64,000 nt of DNA, taken from contig JAJFBE010000002.1 of assembly GCA_020697255.1 (NCBI GenBank), positions 310,001-374,000 of the forward strand. Reading direction: 5' to 3'. Position 1 is the first letter of the stretch, and every line of letters starts with the position of its first letter. Shown one piece after another: positions 29,222-37,902 of the stretch. Under the pieces are notes generated by a model. That model searched no databases. It saw only the letters and a list, made by a program, of their open reading frames with translations, and was not told the origin of the DNA. Both the position numbers and the translations under genes were made by a program. The stretch comes from Burkholderiales bacterium (lineage in GTDB: Bacteria > Pseudomonadota > Gammaproteobacteria > Burkholderiales > UBA11063).

Positions 29222-30130
29222 TTAGGCGGCGTGAAAACTGGGTGGCACCTGATCTTCATTTTCAAAAGTAACAAATTCCCAAGATTCCGGGTTATTAAAT
29301 AGCTTACGTAATAATTTATTATTTATTGCATGTCCCGACTTGAAGCCTTCGAAAGCACCGATGATCGGATGACCGGCAATATGTAAATCGCCAATTGCAT
29401 CTAAAATTTTGTGCCGCACAAATTCGTCGCTAAAGCGTAAGCCGCCTTCATTTAAGACAGTATCATCTTCTTCATTAATTACAATAGCGTTATTTAAATT
29501 ACCACCTAAGCCCAGACCGTTGCGCCTGATATTTTCAATATCGTACATAAAAGCAAATGTCCGTGCCCGGCTAATCTCGCTAACATATGACTGTTTTGCA
29601 AAATCTACTTCAAATGTACTTTGATCTTCTTTGAACAAAGGATGGTCATATTTTATCGCCACTTTAACTTTATAGCCATTATATGGTTTAAGGCTTACCC
29701 AAACATCACCCTCAGTTACTTTTACTTCCTGTAAGATTTTTATATATTTCTTATGCGCCGTTTGTTCAATAACTTCGGCCTGATCTAGCAGATATAAAAA
29801 AGAATTGGATGAACCATCCATTATAGGAATTTCTGGAGCGGATAATTCAACTATAATATTATCAATACCCATGCAAGCAAATGCTGACATTAGATGCTCG
29901 ACCGTTGCAACGCGTACACCATTATCATCAACTAATGTTGAAGATAAGCGTGTATCATTAACTAAAAACGGATGACATTTTAATTTTGGAGCATCAGGTA
30001 AATCAGTCCGAACAAAAATAATACCCTGATCAGATTTTGCCGGGCGTAAAGTTAACTTTACGCGACAGCCAGAGTGTAGACCAACCCCGGTAACTGTTAC
30101 CGGGGTTTTTATTGTACGCTGGAAAATCAA
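29222..30130 (-). CDS. lpxC: UDP-3-O-acyl-N-acetylglucosamine deacetylase
   Basis: Zinc amidase catalysing the committed step of lipid A synthesis. VEHLMSAF carries the zinc ligand H79, and RHKILDAIGDLHIAG carries the second histidine and the aspartate ligand. Length (302) is standard. The start is a TTG at 30130, required because conserved residues FQRTIKTPVTVTGVGLHSG begin immediately; it shares TTGA with the ftsZ stop. A 12-bp perfect inverted repeat occupies codons 8-16. The weak start, coupling to ftsZ and early hairpin together suggest translation is held down. It keeps the usual position at the end of the dcw cluster. Confidence 0.95.
   Translation of the reverse strand: MIFQRTIKTPVTVTGVGLHSGCRVKLTLRPAKSDQGIIFVRTDLPDAPKLKCHPFLVNDTRLSSTLVDDNGVRVATVEHLMSAFACMGIDNIIVELSAPEIPIMDGSSNSFLYLLDQAEVIEQTAHKKYIKILQEVKVTEGDVWVSLKPYNGYKVKVAIKYDHPLFKEDQSTFEVDFAKQSYVSEISRARTFAFMYDIENIRRNGLGLGGNLNNAIVINEEDDTVLNEGGLRFSDEFVRHKILDAIGDLHIAGHPIIGAFEGFKSGHAINNKLLRKLFNNPESWEFVTFENEDQVPPSFHAA
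30083..30107 (-). promoter_or_regulatory. Strong hairpin in the first codons of lpxC
   Basis: AACCCCGGTAAC (30083-30094), one base, then GTTACCGGGGTT (30096-30107) form a 12-bp perfect inverted repeat in a low-GC genome. In lpxC mRNA it covers codons 8-16, starting about 22 nt after the TTG. On the plus strand it is followed by TTTATT and could also end antisense transcripts. The role is inferred. Confidence 0.5.
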
Positions 30131-31320
30131 GAGCGATTTCTTCTAAAAAAGGCTGGTGTTGCAAAAACGTTTTTATTAAATCCGCCTATTGCATCATTAC
30201 CGGTATCACCGGCTGCACTCAAATTAGATGCTGCAGAATCAGCAAACACATCATCAATTATTGCCTGCTCGTCCGGCTTTTGGAATAAACCATTTTCTGC
30301 TATACCAGCCTTGATATCGCTTAAGCCGGTTGCAATAACCGTTACACGAATTTCATCATCAGCGATATCTTCAATTTCGGCCATACCAGCTTTAAAATCA
30401 GCTTCAAGATGTACATGATCCTGAATCAGACCCAAAATCTCATGATATTCTTTCATACGGAGTGCACCGGGTGCTGAAGAAATATTTACCAATACACCTT
30501 TAGCACCGTCTAATGACACATCATCTAATAATGGGCTAAATATTGCATTTTGTGCAGCTGCAGCAGCGCGGCCTTCACCCTTACTTGATGCAGAACCCAT
30601 CATAGCCAATCCGCGGCCAGACATAACAGTTTTCACATCAGCAAAATCCAAACTGATAACACCAGGAGTTTTAATTACTTCTGTAATTCCTAGTACTGCA
30701 CCTTTTAATACATCATCTGCAGCAGCAAATGCATCACGCATAGAAACTTCTTCATCTAATTCAGACAAAAGCTTTTCATTGGGTAATACAATTAAAGAAT
30801 CTACATATTTTCTCAACTCTTCAATACCCAATTCCGCTGTCCTACGTCTTTTGTCGCCTTCATAAGAAAACGGTTTTGTTACAACGCCAACTGTTAAAAT
30901 ATTAAGGCTGCGAGCTATATCTGCAATTACCGGTGCTGCGCCTGTACCTGTACCGCCACCCATACCGGTTGCGATAAATAACATGTCTGTACCTTTTAAT
31001 AAAGCTGCAATTTTTTCACGATCTTCCATCGCTGCTTTTTTACCAACTTCCGGCTGGCTTCCGGCTCCTAATCCCCTTGTTAGCCCATGTCCAAGTTGTA
31101 GCAAATGATGGGCTTTATTACGACTTAATGCTTTGGCATCAGTGTTGGCACAAATAAACTCAACATTCTTCACTCCGCTTTTTACCATATTATCAATGGC
31201 ATTACATCCGCCGCCGCCAACGCCAATTACCTTGATCACCTCACCGACATGAGTCATAACTTCTTGTATATCATAACTGTTTCTTGTCTCATTTTGACCC
31301 AAATCAAATAATTTATCCAT
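30127..31320 (-). CDS. ftsZ: Cell division protein FtsZ
   Basis: Tubulin-like GTPase that forms the division ring. IGVGGGGCNAI and GMGGGTGTGAAP are the GTP-binding loops, and the T7-loop acidic residues follow. The C-terminal peptide ATPAFFRR matches the FtsA/ZipA-binding tail. I start at the ATG at 31320, behind AGGAG, giving 397 residues; a longer in-frame reading from 31383 would add 21 residues unlike any FtsZ. It lies between ftsA and lpxC, overlapping lpxC by four bases. Confidence 0.97.
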   Translation of the reverse strand: MDKLFDLGQNETRNSYDIQEVMTHVGEVIKVIGVGGGGCNAIDNMVKSGVKNVEFICANTDAKALSRNKAHHLLQLGHGLTRGLGAGSQPEVGKKAAMEDREKIAALLKGTDMLFIATGMGGGTGTGAAPVIADIARSLNILTVGVVTKPFSYEGDKRRRTAELGIEELRKYVDSLIVLPNEKLLSELDEEVSMRDAFAAADDVLKGAVLGITEVIKTPGVISLDFADVKTVMSGRGLAMMGSASSKGEGRAAAAAQNAIFSPLLDDVSLDGAKGVLVNISSAPGALRMKEYHEILGLIQDHVHLEADFKAGMAEIEDIADDEIRVTVIATGLSDIKAGIAENGLFQKPDEQAIIDDVFADSAASNLSAAGDTGNDAIGGFNKNVFATPAFFRRNRS

Positions 31321-31389
31321 ATTAACCTGTACTCCTAAATAGGTAGTTTCATATATTAGTTTTGTACTGCTAAGCCTAGGCAAAGCAGC

Positions 31390-32643
31390 TTAGCTGCCAA
31401 ACAAATTCTTTACTTTACCAAACACACGTCTTATATCCATTGATTTGTTATAGCCAGTTTGCTGAATTTCATCCAGCATATATTCATTAGCAAAGTACAA
31501 TGCACCAAGACATGTTGCATACTTAGGCGTTGTTAACAAATCTGCAAAGTCACCAGTATAATTTGGAATGCCTAAGCGAACCGGGACACCAAAATACTGC
31601 CGGGCAAATTCTTCAATATTCGGCAATAATGCAGTTCCGCCAGTCACAACAATTCCAGAATTGATTATATCATATATCTTCTGTTTAGCCAAGCTTGTTT
31701 TTATAACCTCAAAAATATCCTTTAGTCGTTCAGCAATTACATCAATTAATAGTTTGCGTGAAATATTCGTATTTACGCCACGGTGATCTGTTATTGTTAT
31801 CCCTTCGCCCACCCCTTTATTTTGTGTACTAACATATGAGCAACCACCAAAATTTAACTTAACATCTTCAGCTAGGTTTCGTGAAATTTTTAGTACACTG
31901 GCAATATCCCGGGTAATGCTCTCACCACCAATTGGAATTGAACATAAATAGCGGATAAAACCATTTTCATAAACTACGATATCTGTTGTACCGGCCCCGA
32001 TATCAATAAGGCAGCAGCCTAACTCTTTTTCCTCATGATTTAGTACTGACATGCCCGATAAAATACCCGATGGGATAAGTTTAGCTAATTCAAATCCACT
32101 ATAGCGCATAACCTTTTTAAGGTTTGACACCTGAGCGCTACTGGCTAAAAATAGATTTGTATGCGATTCAATATTACTTGCCGTTAAATGTACCGGATTA
32201 ATTGTATAGTTTTCCCGATCAAGCAGGTATTCCTGCACCTCATAATCCAACATTTCATAATTATTAGGGATTTGTTTATTCCTTGCTGTTACCGCCAACT
32301 GGTTTATGGTATCCCCTGAGATTGTCTGGCCATTTATTTCCAAATTACTTACTGAATATAAATTACATATATGGTTTCCGGCTATATTTACAATAACACT
32401 ACCATTGGAGCAATCTGCATTTATTTTTGCTTCATTTAATACCTGAGCAACCTTTACCCTAACTGATTCCATATCACAAATTGCACCATTGGAAACTGTC
32501 AGAAAATCATTTGTAGTACTATTATTAACAAAATAGTAGCTACTTATTCCAAGAACTTCTACTCCGTTTGGGCCGATACTTCCTGCCATAGAAATAATTT
32601 TTGAACTACCAATATCTAAACTAAAAATTATCTTTCCGCTCAC
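31390..32643 (-). CDS. ftsA: Cell division protein FtsA
   Basis: Actin-like membrane tether of FtsZ. FSLDIGSSKI at the N-terminus and CCLIDIGAGTTDIVVY near residue 205 are the nucleotide-binding loops; GIVVTGGTALLPNIEE is the adenosine motif. The C-terminal end VRRVFGKVKNLF would be the amphipathic membrane-targeting helix. Start is GTG, overlapping the ftsQ stop as GTGA. Length is 417. Confidence 0.95.
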   Translation of the reverse strand: MSGKIIFSLDIGSSKIISMAGSIGPNGVEVLGISSYYFVNNSTTNDFLTVSNGAICDMESVRVKVAQVLNEAKINADCSNGSVIVNIAGNHICNLYSVSNLEINGQTISGDTINQLAVTARNKQIPNNYEMLDYEVQEYLLDRENYTINPVHLTASNIESHTNLFLASSAQVSNLKKVMRYSGFELAKLIPSGILSGMSVLNHEEKELGCCLIDIGAGTTDIVVYENGFIRYLCSIPIGGESITRDIASVLKISRNLAEDVKLNFGGCSYVSTQNKGVGEGITITDHRGVNTNISRKLLIDVIAERLKDIFEVIKTSLAKQKIYDIINSGIVVTGGTALLPNIEEFARQYFGVPVRLGIPNYTGDFADLLTTPKYATCLGALYFANEYMLDEIQQTGYNKSMDIRRVFGKVKNLFGS

Positions 32644-33377
32644 TTTTGATTTTCCTCTTTACTGGCTGCTTTCCCGGAATTAATTGCAACCGCATTTTTA
32701 TAACACATATTTATATAAGTTAAATTCGGGTTTAACTGATATAACTTATCCCAATATTTAGATAATACTTCTACACCTTTTGAAATATCTGCAGCACAAA
32801 TTACTACTTCAAGATTATTTGAAAAATATAACTTTGTAATCTCCGACCCGTTCAAATCAAGTTGGTTTAAGTTGATATTTTTCGCTTTTAAAAATGGCTT
32901 TAAAGTGTTATAACTATTTAAAAACTGGGGAATCTGGCTTGCATAACCATTAAATGTTGGCAATGTAGTGCTATCATCAGCACCAATAAAAACATTGCCG
33001 GATTCAGACACTAAACCATCTTCACCAAAACGGGCCACAGCTTCATATTCATTTACGTTTACAGTAATCGCATCTGGAAACTCACGAATTACTGTTACTG
33101 ATTGCACCCATGGAATCTGCAAAAACTCACGCTGCAATCGATTAATATCTAAAGTAAAAAATGTTCCACGTAATCGGTTTTTAGCAATATAAGATAACTG
33201 TTCCTGCGTTATATGTGTAGTCTTCCCGGTAATTGTAATTCGCTCAATTGTAAACCAATTTTGTAAAATATAAAGACCAAAACTGGCAAATATAATAAAA
33301 ACTGCGAAAGCCCCGATTAGGTACGCCATTCGGTTGACGAATCTTACATTATCCAAAACGCCTAGGTTTTTAGCCAC
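32640..33377 (-). CDS. ftsQ: Cell division protein FtsQ
   Basis: Bitopic divisome scaffold protein. A single transmembrane helix lies at about residues 17-40, followed by a POTRA domain beginning FTIERITITGKTTHIT and the beta domain. Length (245) is typical. It overlaps ddl by 8 bases and ftsA by 4. Sequence conservation in this family is low, so the dcw position contributes much of the confidence. Confidence 0.93.
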   Translation of the reverse strand: MAKNLGVLDNVRFVNRMAYLIGAFAVFIIFASFGLYILQNWFTIERITITGKTTHITQEQLSYIAKNRLRGTFFTLDINRLQREFLQIPWVQSVTVIREFPDAITVNVNEYEAVARFGEDGLVSESGNVFIGADDSTTLPTFNGYASQIPQFLNSYNTLKPFLKAKNINLNQLDLNGSEITKLYFSNNLEVVICAADISKGVEVLSKYWDKLYQLNPNLTYINMCYKNAVAINSGKAASKEENQK

Positions 33378-34281
33378 CTAAAGATGCTCCATCTAATATC
33401 TTCAAACACAATTGATCAAAACTAATACCTGTTGCCTTGAATGATTGGGGTGATAGACTATGGCTCGTCATTCCAGGTAGGGTATTAATTTCCAAAAAAT
33501 ATGGCTGGTTATTTTTATCTAGCATAAAATCCAGACGCGCTACCCCCCTGGCACCAACTGCTTTATAACCTATTTTTGCATATTCCTGTATTTTTGCTTC
33601 TAATTTGTCTTCTAAAACATATGGGCAGATATAAACAGTATCATTAGTAAAATATTTATTCTGATAATCATATTCCCCGGATGGTGCTTCTATCTTAACT
33701 ACAGGATAAATCTGTCCATCACAAACAGTTATACTAAATTCACTTCCAATTATCATCTCTTCTACTAACACAGCAGTATCATTTTGGAAGGCAGTTTCAA
33801 GAGCTATTTCCAGGTCATCCCATTTATATACTTTGGATAATCCAAGTGTTGAGCCTTCATGAACCGGTTTAATAATTATTGGTAAACTAAATTTTTCTTT
33901 TATTAATAAAGCATCTGGTTTATCTAAACATATTCCTTTAGGCATTGGAATCCCATATGTACTCCAAATGAGTTTGGTACGCTGCTTATCCATGCTCAAA
34001 GCACTTGCCAGTACTCCCGAACCGGTGTATGGAATCTTTAAATATTCCAAAGCCCCTTGTAAAATACCATCTTCACCAACTTTGCCATGGGTCATTAAAA
34101 CTGCTCTATCAAACCCAAGCTGCTTCAATTCACATACTGGTTGTTTCGCCGGATCAAAAGCATGCGCGTCTACACCGCTTTTAACTAACGACTCTAAAAC
34201 CGCATTGCCACTTATTTTTGATATTTCAGATTCTTTGGACCAGCCACCCATTAAAACCGCCACCTTACCGTATTTATTCAT
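33370..34281 (-). CDS. ddl: D-alanine--D-alanine ligase
   Basis: ATP-grasp ligase that makes the D-Ala-D-Ala dipeptide for peptidoglycan precursors. VLMGGWSKESEIS is the N-terminal motif, VKPVHEGSTLGLSKV the ATP-grasp loop, and YFLEINTLPGMTSHS the metal-binding end. Length (303) is that of DdlB. It starts 3 bp after murC. Alr at 55.7 kb supplies the D-alanine. Confidence 0.96.
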   Translation of the reverse strand: MNKYGKVAVLMGGWSKESEISKISGNAVLESLVKSGVDAHAFDPAKQPVCELKQLGFDRAVLMTHGKVGEDGILQGALEYLKIPYTGSGVLASALSMDKQRTKLIWSTYGIPMPKGICLDKPDALLIKEKFSLPIIIKPVHEGSTLGLSKVYKWDDLEIALETAFQNDTAVLVEEMIIGSEFSITVCDGQIYPVVKIEAPSGEYDYQNKYFTNDTVYICPYVLEDKLEAKIQEYAKIGYKAVGARGVARLDFMLDKNNQPYFLEINTLPGMTSHSLSPQSFKATGISFDQLCLKILDGASLGG

Positions 34282-34284
34282 ATT

Positions 34285-35673
34285 TTAACCTATAGAATTT
34301 GTAAGCATCTGGGGTAATGTACCGATACTTCCGGCCCCCATAGTTACAACCAGATCATTATTTTCTATTATATTTAATAACAGCTCTTTAGCATCAACCA
34401 GATCTTTGGCAAAAACCGTATTTCTGGTACCACGCAAACGAATTGCATTTGCCAGTGCTTTGCCATCGGCCAATGGAATTGGGCTTTCTCCTGCTGAATA
34501 TACCTCTAGTAAAATCAAAACATCTACATCACTCAAAACGCCAACAAAATCATCAAACAAATCTCGGGTTCTGGTGTAGCGATGCGGCTGAAATACCAGA
34601 ACCATTCTCTTGGTAGGGTATGCATCTTTTAATGCATTAATCGTTGCTTTTAATTCTACCGGATGATGACCATAATCATCAATTAAAGTAGCTATTTTAT
34701 TATTTTGTACAATATCCGGATAATGTTGACAACGCCTGCCTACCCCATGAAAAGTAGCCAATCCCTCAGCTATATCTTCTATATTACCGCCACATTCCAA
34801 AGCAACTGCAATTACAGACAAAGAATTTAGTACATTATGAATGCCTGGAGTATTTAATATTATTGGATAAATAATACCAGAATTTTTGACATGCACATTA
34901 AAATGCATTTTACCTGAATTATTAACAATATCTGTTGCATAAATATCGCTATCATCAGTTAGGCCATACTTTACCACCCGCCTGGATAATTTGGGTATAA
35001 TTTCCTTAATCCGGCTATCTTCATTGCATAAAATGGCACAACCATAAAATGGTAATTTATGTAAAAAATCAATAAATGTCTGCTTTAATTTATTTTCATC
35101 ATGATCATAAGTATCCATATGATCCAAATCAATATTGGTAACTACTGAAATTAGGGGGTTTAAATATAAAAATGACGCATCCGATTCATCTGCTTCAGCA
35201 ACCAAATAATCTCCACTGCCTAGTTTTGCATTAGTACCGGTTACTGCTAATTTGCCACCAATAATAAAGGTCGGATCCAATCCGCACTGACTTAATACCT
35301 CAGCGCATAAGCTGGTTGTTGTAGTCTTGCCGTGGGTACCTGCAATTGCAATGCCATATTTAAAACGCATCAATTCAGCCAACATCATTGCCCTTGGCAC
35401 TATCGTAATGCCTTGTTCATTACCGGCAATAATTTCAGGGTTTGATTCATCAATTGCAGTGGAAGATACTATTACATCGCAATCACTAACATTAGAAGGC
35501 GCGTGGCCAATGTAAATCTTAATTCCCATCTTCTCCAGGCGCTTTGTATTATAACTGGCAGTAGCATCAGATCCGGTTACAGTATATCCGAGGTTATGTA
35601 GCACTTCAGCAATACCTGACATGCCAACCCCACCAATACCGATAAAATGAATTCGCTTAATCTTGTGTTTCAT
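34285..35673 (-). CDS. murC: UDP-N-acetylmuramate--L-alanine ligase
   Basis: First amino-acid ligase of the muropeptide pathway. The N-terminal FIGIGGVGMSGIAEVL is the UDP-binding loop, GTHGKTTTTSL the ATP-binding P-loop, and DDYGHHPVE the C-terminal conserved region. Length (462) is normal. murG and murB, which normally flank murC in proteobacterial dcw clusters, are absent; lolA lies directly upstream. Confidence 0.96.
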   Translation of the reverse strand: MKHKIKRIHFIGIGGVGMSGIAEVLHNLGYTVTGSDATASYNTKRLEKMGIKIYIGHAPSNVSDCDVIVSSTAIDESNPEIIAGNEQGITIVPRAMMLAELMRFKYGIAIAGTHGKTTTTSLCAEVLSQCGLDPTFIIGGKLAVTGTNAKLGSGDYLVAEADESDASFLYLNPLISVVTNIDLDHMDTYDHDENKLKQTFIDFLHKLPFYGCAILCNEDSRIKEIIPKLSRRVVKYGLTDDSDIYATDIVNNSGKMHFNVHVKNSGIIYPIILNTPGIHNVLNSLSVIAVALECGGNIEDIAEGLATFHGVGRRCQHYPDIVQNNKIATLIDDYGHHPVELKATINALKDAYPTKRMVLVFQPHRYTRTRDLFDDFVGVLSDVDVLILLEVYSAGESPIPLADGKALANAIRLRGTRNTVFAKDLVDAKELLLNIIENNDLVVTMGAGSIGTLPQMLTNSIG

Positions 35674-35681
35674 AGGAAACC

Positions 35682-36296
35682 CTAATTATCTGATTTAACT
35701 ACATCAACCCCGGCTGGCGGAGTGAAAGTAAAATTTGAATCTGGTAATTTAACTCCAACTTTTACATTAGTAAAAGTAATCTGGCTCTTATTATCAAAAC
35801 TATCAGTAAATTGCATCTGGCTTAATAATTTGCTATTCTTGGCAAATCCCATAGCCACAGATTTAAACCCATTATTATCACTTGTACTTTTAGGGGTTAA
35901 ATTTACCCACTCCAAGTCATTACTCACATTCCCGGCAGAAATTTTATAGTTTTTTCGAACGTCAACACCACCGGCTAAAAGTAATGCCGGGGATTTGCCA
36001 ATTGAGCTGCCCAATTTTTTAACTGTTACCTGCTTTAGCGGTTTATCGTAGATATATATATTCTTGCTATCGCTAACTATTAATTGTCCATCCTTAACGT
36101 ATTCCCAACGAAATTTATTTGGCCGTGAAATCTGCATAGTGCCCACACTTACACGGTTTTTCTTATTCCCATAGACAGTTTGGGTAAAATCACTTGATAT
36201 TTGCTTATTTTGCAAAAAGCTATCCAAAGACTTTATGGCATCTGCATATAAATTCGCCGCTAGCATCCATGCACCAATTAATATTATTTTTTTCAT
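35682..36296 (-). CDS. lolA: Outer-membrane lipoprotein carrier LolA
   Basis: Periplasmic chaperone that carries lipoproteins from LolCDE to LolB. A short signal peptide ends at LYADA; then FLQNKQISSDFTQTVYG and ISRPNKFRWEYV are the conserved LolA strands. Length (204) is normal. It lies 9 bp upstream of murC and behind gpsA. The lipoproteins at 18.4 and 37.9 kb are plausible cargo. Confidence 0.9.
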   Translation of the reverse strand: MKKIILIGAWMLAANLYADAIKSLDSFLQNKQISSDFTQTVYGNKKNRVSVGTMQISRPNKFRWEYVKDGQLIVSDSKNIYIYDKPLKQVTVKKLGSSIGKSPALLLAGGVDVRKNYKISAGNVSNDLEWVNLTPKSTSDNNGFKSVAMGFAKNSKLLSQMQFTDSFDNKSQITFTNVKVGVKLPDSNFTFTPPAGVDVVKSDN

Positions 36297-36313
36297 GTAA
36301 AATCTTTTCCTAT

Positions 36314-37318
36314 TTATGATTCAAATTTTGGGGCTCTACTTAACAACCCACCCACGGTTTGTTTAATATCCGCATTTTCATATATTATGCCATATACCGC
36401 ATCAACTATTGGCATATCTACATTCAAACGCTTACTTAACTTATATATTTCATTAGCAGCATAGACACCTTCGGCCACATGCCCTAAATTTTTTAAAATC
36501 TGCTCACAGCTACCGCCTTTTGCCAGCTCTAATCCTACAGTACGATTTCTTGATAAATCACCGGTGCAAGTTAGAATCAAATCGCCAATCCCACTTAAGC
36601 CATAAATAGTTTTGGATTCACCATTTAATGCAATAACCATGGCAGATAGTTCATTAAGGCTTCTGGTCATCAGTGCCGCACGTGCATTATACCCCAATTG
36701 CAACCCATCAGAAATTCCCACAGCGATTGCCATGATGTTTTTAATTGCGCCACCAACTTCTGAGCCAATTACATCAGTATTTGCATAAACCCTAAAATTT
36801 GGAATACCGTTTAACTGACTAATCCATTTTTTGGCAAACTGGGTATTACTGCTACTAAGTGTAATAGCGGTTGGCAGCCCCTGTGCAACCTCATTCGCAA
36901 AAGACGGCCCTAAGAGCGCACCAATATTTTCAAATTTACCAAATGTTTCTCTAGCAATTTCATGTGGAAATAATCCACTACCAACTTCCAGGCCTTTACA
37001 TACCCAGATTATATCGGGTAATTTATCATTATATCTTGATTTAATCTGCAAGAACATGTCGCGTAACCCAGAGAGGGGAGTAGCAATAAGCACCAAATCA
37101 CTTCCCTGAAGTGCCAGATCAAGATTAGAAGTAGCTTGTATACTATCCGGAAACTTAATTTCCAACGGAAGATAACCGACATTGCTCTTACTTGCTAAAA
37201 TATTTTTAATCTGATCTTTATCACGCCCCCATAAGGTGACATGCATAACATGATTTAGGGCAATCGCTAATGCTGAGCCCCAGGAACCTGCACCCAGTAC
37301 ACAAACCTTATACTGCAT
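36314..37318 (-). CDS. gpsA: Glycerol-3-phosphate dehydrogenase [NAD(P)+]
   Basis: Makes sn-glycerol 3-phosphate from dihydroxyacetone phosphate for phospholipids. VLGAGSWGSALAIAL is the Rossmann loop, and SEVGGAIKNIMAIAVG contains the catalytic lysine. Length (334) is standard. It begins 3 bp after secB, the common secB-gpsA pair of proteobacteria. Confidence 0.96.
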   Translation of the reverse strand: MQYKVCVLGAGSWGSALAIALNHVMHVTLWGRDKDQIKNILASKSNVGYLPLEIKFPDSIQATSNLDLALQGSDLVLIATPLSGLRDMFLQIKSRYNDKLPDIIWVCKGLEVGSGLFPHEIARETFGKFENIGALLGPSFANEVAQGLPTAITLSSSNTQFAKKWISQLNGIPNFRVYANTDVIGSEVGGAIKNIMAIAVGISDGLQLGYNARAALMTRSLNELSAMVIALNGESKTIYGLSGIGDLILTCTGDLSRNRTVGLELAKGGSCEQILKNLGHVAEGVYAANEIYKLSKRLNVDMPIVDAVYGIIYENADIKQTVGGLLSRAPKFES

Positions 37319-37320
37319 TG

Positions 37321-37806
37321 TTAATTAATTGTATTAGTTGCCGGAGCCGCGTGTTGCGCTTGTTGTTTTTGTTGATACAAGTACGCAAAATTTACCGGAG
37401 CTAAAATAACCGGTGCAAAACCGGCCCGATTTGTTAAATCACTAACAGCTTCGCGCAGGTACGGAAATAAAATGTTCGGACATTCAATGTTATGCAGTAA
37501 TTCAAACTGATCTTGTGGAATATTACGCATCTGGAAAATACCAACCTGGTCAATTTCGATCAAAAACATCTGTTCAGTACCAATTTTTGCATTTATAACT
37601 GCATGTAAAACAGTCTGGAAAATACCTTCATCAATTTTTTCACTATTAAAGCTTAAATTCAATTCGATATTTGGCTGATCACGATTAAGAAAAATCTTTG
37701 GTGCATGAGGCAGTTCCATAGACAAATCTTTTATGTAAATTTTGTCGATGCTAAATACCGGCTGATTATTTGTTTGATTATTGTTCGACGTGTTTGACTC
37801 ACTCAT
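37321..37806 (-). CDS. secB: Protein-export chaperone SecB
   Basis: Cytoplasmic tetrameric chaperone that keeps preproteins unfolded and hands them to SecA. FSIDKIYIKDLSMELPHAP and CPNILFPYLREAVSDL are family signatures. Length is 161, with a Q/N-rich N-terminus (residues 1-16) and a short glutamine/alanine-rich tail. It heads the minus-strand run that continues through gpsA, lolA and the division genes. Confidence 0.96.
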   Translation of the reverse strand: MSESNTSNNNQTNNQPVFSIDKIYIKDLSMELPHAPKIFLNRDQPNIELNLSFNSEKIDEGIFQTVLHAVINAKIGTEQMFLIEIDQVGIFQMRNIPQDQFELLHNIECPNILFPYLREAVSDLTNRAGFAPVILAPVNFAYLYQQKQQAQHAAPATNTIN

Positions 37807-37869
37807 TGTAGATCCTTCAATTAAAATTAACTGGTCATTTTAACATAAGTGATGAGTGTATTTAATAAA

Positions 37870-37893
37870 AAATGCGCCAGTTGGGGCGCATTT
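37870..37893 (-). terminator. Intrinsic terminator of the repeat lipoprotein gene
   Basis: AATGCGCC and GGCGCATT pair as the core of a 9-bp stem (37870-37878 with 37885-37893) around a 6-nt loop. On the minus strand it is followed by TTTTATT. It lies just past the stop at 37903. Confidence 0.85.
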
Positions 37894-37902
37894 CAGGATT
37901 TA

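Noticed and set aside
30083-30107. Intrinsic terminator on the plus strand
   Set aside because: It lies inside lpxC coding sequence and no plus-strand gene precedes it, so a role in lpxC mRNA is more likely; antisense termination is not excluded.
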